A DNA stretch of 7,248 nt from the NCBI GenBank assembly GCA_900551585.1, contig URWU01000075.1, positions 1-7,248 on the forward strand. Reading direction: 5' to 3'. How positions within the stretch are numbered: position 1 is the first letter of the stretch; every line of letters starts with the position of its first letter. The notes under the pieces were generated by a model. It was given only the letters and a program-made list of their open reading frames with translations. It was not told the origin of the DNA and ran no database searches. Position numbers and translations under genes: made by a program. The DNA is from an uncultured Alphaproteobacteria bacterium (GTDB taxonomy: Bacteria > Pseudomonadota > Alphaproteobacteria > RF32 > CAG-239). Of this stretch, positions 6,119 to 7,248 are shown piece after piece.

Positions 6119-6164
6119 GGTACGGTAGAATTGATTTTTTTAATATATTTTGCAAGGAAGAATT

Positions 6165-6722
6165 ATGAAAATTACATTGACAGGCAAACAAGTAGACATT
6201 GGAGACAGACTTCGCAACCACGTTGAAGAAGCTATCGAAAATTCTGTTAACAAATATTTCCCGGCTCCAATCAGCTGCACAGTCGCTTTCTCTAAAGAAG
6301 GTGAAGATTTCAGTGCCGAGGTAACCGTTCATCCTGCTAAAAATATTGTTGTCAAAGGCACCGGTGTTGCCGGCGATCCTTATACCGCATTTGACAACGC
6401 CAATGCTCATATTGCTACCCGTCTGCGCCGCCACAAAACCAAATTAAGCGACCACAAAGGCAAAACCGGTTTGGCTGAAATGGGCAGTGAAGCTGTCTTC
6501 TCTCTGAATGAAGAAGCTGAAGAAATTGATATCGACGACGCACCTTTGACCATTGCCGAATTGGAAGCTCAGATTCCGGTTTGCACCGTCAGTGATGCCG
6601 TTATGCGCATGGACCTGATTAACGAATGTGCATTAATGTTCAGAAACAGCGCCAACAACCACATCAGCATGGTCTATCGCCGCAAAGACGGTAACATCGG
6701 CTGGGTTGAAACCAAAGCGTAA
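6165..6722 (+). CDS. hpf: ribosome hibernation-promoting factor, long form
   Basis: Binds the 30S decoding channel in slow-growing or starved cells and, in the long form, pairs ribosomes into inactive 100S dimers. The 185-residue protein has an N-terminal S30AE/YfiA-like domain (about 1-95). This starts KITLTGKQVDIGDRLRNHVEE, carries YFPAPISCTVAF, and ends in a basic helix (ATRLRRHKTKL). An acidic linker follows (EEAEEIDIDD), then the long-form C-terminal dimerisation domain (about 138-183) with VSDAVMRMDLINECALMFRN and YRRKDGNIGWVE, close to the usual YRRKDGNYGLIEP ending. Short gammaproteobacterial HPF/RaiA proteins (about 95-115 residues) lack this domain. The ATG at 6165 is preceded by AAGGAAG (6154-6160). 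A TTG at 6150 is in frame but would overlap that site. It probably has its own promoter and shares a transcript with ptsN 33 nt downstream. Confidence 0.95.
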   Translation: MKITLTGKQVDIGDRLRNHVEEAIENSVNKYFPAPISCTVAFSKEGEDFSAEVTVHPAKNIVVKGTGVAGDPYTAFDNANAHIATRLRRHKTKLSDHKGKTGLAEMGSEAVFSLNEEAEEIDIDDAPLTIAELEAQIPVCTVSDAVMRMDLINECALMFRNSANNHISMVYRRKDGNIGWVETKA

Positions 6723-6755
6723 TCTTTCGTTATAACAACAAAAAGGCTTAAATTT

Positions 6756-7205
6756 ATGAAACTTTCCGAAATAATGTCAGGGAACAGCATTTTTATGGGA
6801 TTAAAGTCAAACAGCAAAAGACAACTTTTGCAGGATTTGGCCAATAAAGCTGCTGAAATCACCGGCATTAACGAACGCACTATTTTTGATACAATTTTAG
6901 AGCGTGAAAATTTGGGTTCCACAGGCTTCGGTGAAGGCACAGCTCTTCCTCACGGCCGCTTTGCAGAGTTAGATAAAGTCTATGGCTTTTTTGCTAAATT
7001 GAATTCTCCGGTTGATTTTGAAGCCATTGACGGCAAACCAGTTGATTTGGTTTTCATGCTGCTTTCTCCTGAAGGCAACGGCGCAGACCATTTGACTGCT
7101 CTGGCTCAGGCTTCGAGAATTCTCAAAGATGAATCTACCCGCACAAAAATCCGTCAGATTTCTTCTGCTCAGGAAATTTATGCCCTTTTGAATAATCACG
7201 AGTAG
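6756..7205 (+). CDS. ptsN: PTS-Ntr EIIA component PtsN (EIIA-Ntr)
   Basis: Cytoplasmic phosphoacceptor at the end of the PtsP-PtsO-PtsN chain. It has a regulatory role (nitrogen, potassium and stress control) rather than sugar transport. The 149 residues form one EIIA type-2 domain. The phosphorylation motif GSTGFGEGTALPHGRF contains the active histidine at residue 66 (equivalent to His73 of E. coli PtsN). The later conserved stretch VDLVFMLLSPEGNGADHLTALAQASRIL is also present. AAAAGG (6741-6746) lies 9 nt before the ATG. Synteny with rpoN and hpf supports the nitrogen-type paralogue over a fructose or mannitol EIIA. The gene is complete; the 18 genomic bases after its TAG show no terminator before the adapter begins. 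Genes such as hprK or rapZ that often lie nearby are beyond the window. Confidence 0.96.
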   Translation: MKLSEIMSGNSIFMGLKSNSKRQLLQDLANKAAEITGINERTIFDTILERENLGSTGFGEGTALPHGRFAELDKVYGFFAKLNSPVDFEAIDGKPVDLVFMLLSPEGNGADHLTALAQASRILKDESTRTKIRQISSAQEIYALLNNHE

Positions 7206-7223
7206 AGTAGATTAAATAAAAAT

Positions 7224-7248
7224 CTGTCTCTTATACACATCTGACGCT
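7224..7248 (-). other. Nextera (Tn5 mosaic-end) sequencing adapter remnant, not genomic
   Basis: CTGTCTCTTATACACATCT (7224-7242) is the reverse complement of the Tn5 mosaic end, followed by GACGCT of the Read 1 adapter arm. Together with bases 1-24 it forms a perfect 24-bp terminal inverted repeat that is purely technical. The last genomic base is about 7223. Confidence 0.97.

Noticed and set aside
6117..6134. Possible sigma-54 promoter (TTGGTACG ... TTGA) before hpf
   Set aside because: The GG (6119-6120) and the downstream G (6133) are 2 bp too far apart for the strict -24/-12 spacing, and the -12 GC is GA. It is a near miss; the sigma-70 pair at 6090-6118 is better.
6032..6226. 64-codon open frame on the + strand between rpoN and hpf
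   Set aside because: It covers the AT-rich promoter region and runs into hpf in another frame, with no ribosome binding site or recognisable protein features.
1..7248. Terminal inverted repeats suggesting a 7.2-kb transposon
   Set aside because: The repeats are the engineered Tn5 mosaic end plus Illumina adapter arm, there is no transposase, and the content is a housekeeping gene cluster.

Overview
This window is a short, adapter-bounded piece of a bacterial chromosome; the genomic part is about 25-7223. Bases 1-24 and 7224-7248 are Illumina Nextera (Tn5 mosaic-end) adapter in inverted orientation, not native DNA. The gene order kdsD-lptC-lptA-lptB-rpoN-hpf-ptsN, with no kdsC between kdsD and lptC, an LptC with an N-terminal cytoplasmic extension and a long-form HPF, points to an alphaproteobacterium. 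By eye the base composition is in the mid-40s percent G+C, low for free-living members of the class. An uncultured or host-associated lineage therefore seems likely, but this is inference and no species can be named. All supported genes are on the + strand.

Left part (25-1207): a tandem array of small predicted lipoproteins of unknown function. There are three complete genes (71-421, 505-849, 860-1207) and the last codons of what looks like a fourth upstream. The first and third are clear paralogues (about 47 of 100 mature residues identical by hand alignment, no gaps). The second is a diverged relative, mainly recognisable in its C-terminal half. This is the only part of the window that is not well-known biology.

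Middle part (1316-4516): lipopolysaccharide supply and export. KdsD makes arabinose 5-phosphate, the precursor of Kdo. LptC (inner-membrane anchored), LptA (periplasmic bridge) and LptB (cytoplasmic ATPase) are three parts of the Lpt machine that carries LPS to the outer membrane; the partners LptF, LptG, LptD and LptE are not in this window. kdsD-lptC-lptA are packed very tightly: a 2-nt gap, then a 1-nt overlap. LptA is longer than the E. coli protein and reads as two tandem OstA-type units.

Right part (4541-7205): rpoN (sigma-54) follows lptB after 24 nt. Then comes a 139-nt gap carrying a good sigma-70-like promoter, hpf (long ribosome hibernation factor) and ptsN (EIIA-Ntr of the nitrogen phosphotransferase system). 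This is the classic conserved rpoN neighbourhood. I see no CRISPR array, RNA gene, integrase, insertion sequence or defence system. Apart from the lipoprotein array, the window is a conserved housekeeping locus.
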